64,000 bases of DNA from Arenimonas sp. (GTDB lineage Bacteria > Pseudomonadota > Gammaproteobacteria > Xanthomonadales > Xanthomonadaceae), in contig NZ_JALHQI010000003.1 of assembly GCF_022842045.1 (NCBI RefSeq), positions 1-64,000 of the forward strand. The letters are read 5' to 3'. The notes beneath the pieces are model-generated. The model had not been told where the DNA came from, made no database searches, and saw nothing but the letters and a program-made list of their open reading frames with translations. Below, piece by piece: positions 63,655 through 64,000 of this stretch; within the stretch, counting starts at the first letter, position 1; each line of letters opens with the position of its first letter. The position numbers and the translations under genes are program-made.

Positions 63655-64000
63655 ATGGGCAGATTGATGGCCATCGAAGGGCGCAAGAACGCTCAGGACG
63701 CCAAGCGCGGCAAGGTCTTCACCAAGATCATTCGCGAGATTTCCACCGCCGCGCGCCTGGGCGGCGGCGACCCGAAGGGCAACCCTCGCCTGCGCGTCGC
63801 CGTCGACAAGGGCCTGGGCGTCAACATGTCGCGCGACGTGATCGAGCGCGCCATCAAGAAGGCCACCGGCGAACTCGAGGGCGTGAGCTACGAGGAAATC
63901 CGCTACGAGGGCTACGCGCCCGGCGGCGTCGCGGTCATCGTCGATTGCCTCACCGACAACAAGGTGCGCACCGTCGCCGACGTGCGGCATGCCTTCAACA
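63655..64000 (+). CDS. yebC: YebC/PmpR-family regulator (partial, runs off the window)
   Basis: The first 115 codons are visible and open to the window end. The sequence has the family core [53 protein letters not shown] and [19 protein letters not shown]. Members act on transcription or help translation at polyproline stretches. The family normally has about 240 residues, and ruvC often follows. AGGGG is upstream at a somewhat long distance. Confidence 0.93.
   Translation, partial: MGRLMAIEGRKNAQDAKRGKVFTKIIREISTAARLGGGDPKGNPRLRVAVDKGLGVNMSRDVIERAIKKATGELEGVSYEEIRYEGYAPGGVAVIVDCLTDNKVRTVADVRHAFN

Overview
The window is a high-GC chromosomal segment of a gammaproteobacterium, most likely in the family Xanthomonadaceae/Lysobacteraceae. 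Three things point there: the gene order (ftsW-murG-murC-ddl-ftsQ-ftsA-ftsZ-lpxC-dciA-M23-secA; pilB-pilC-pilD-coaE; pilA-pilR-pilS-sucC-sucD; bamD/rluD-pgeF-clpB; aspS-yebC), protein sequences typical of that family, and a bifunctional glucosylglycerol-phosphate synthase/phosphatase of the kind known from Stenotrophomonas. No species call is possible from sequence reading alone. I saw no rRNA, tRNA, CRISPR array, insertion sequence or prophage.

Layout. 1-7.0 kb is the end of the dcw cell-wall/division cluster, with genes mostly overlapping by ATGA or GTGA. 7.1-13.4 kb holds lpxC, dciA, an M23 peptidase, secA and a Nudix/ThiE-like fusion. 13.4-35.1 kb is the type IV pilus region: pilB-pilC-pilD-coaE on the minus strand, two tandem major-pilin genes, and pilR/pilS. 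A roughly 9.6 kb accessory block (18.1-27.7 kb) interrupts it, with two glycosyltransferases, two methyltransferases, a GNAT/FemAB-like protein, a flavin oxidoreductase, a flippase-like membrane protein, a DegT aminotransferase and a GT-C/TMTC-like membrane glycosyltransferase. 35.2-37.3 kb is sucCD. 37.4-40.9 kb is an OafA-type acyltransferase and nadE. 41.1-49.2 kb is bamD, rluD, pgeF, a TPR protein, clpB and a photolyase-family gene. 49.2-64 kb holds a YbaL-type antiporter, an ABC-F protein, a GGDEF-histidine kinase fusion, a sodium/solute symporter, ggpPS with its MFS partner, an FmdB zinc ribbon, a lipoprotein, aspS, an alpha/beta hydrolase and the start of yebC.

The most interesting part is the accessory block inside the pilus locus. 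Its minus-strand half is collinear with the two pilin genes and begins with a GT-C membrane enzyme right after a pilin whose last residue is Ser beside the disulfide Cys. This suggests a pilin O-glycosylation or sugar-modification system, but that is inference. An 18-bp element (17/18 identical) lies upstream of both pilB and the first pilin gene and may be a shared control site. A family of palindromic repeats is dispersed in intergenic gaps and supplies the stop codons of coaE and the ybaL-like gene. A second, different repeat cluster lies between nadE and bamD. Most other genes are ordinary housekeeping genes.
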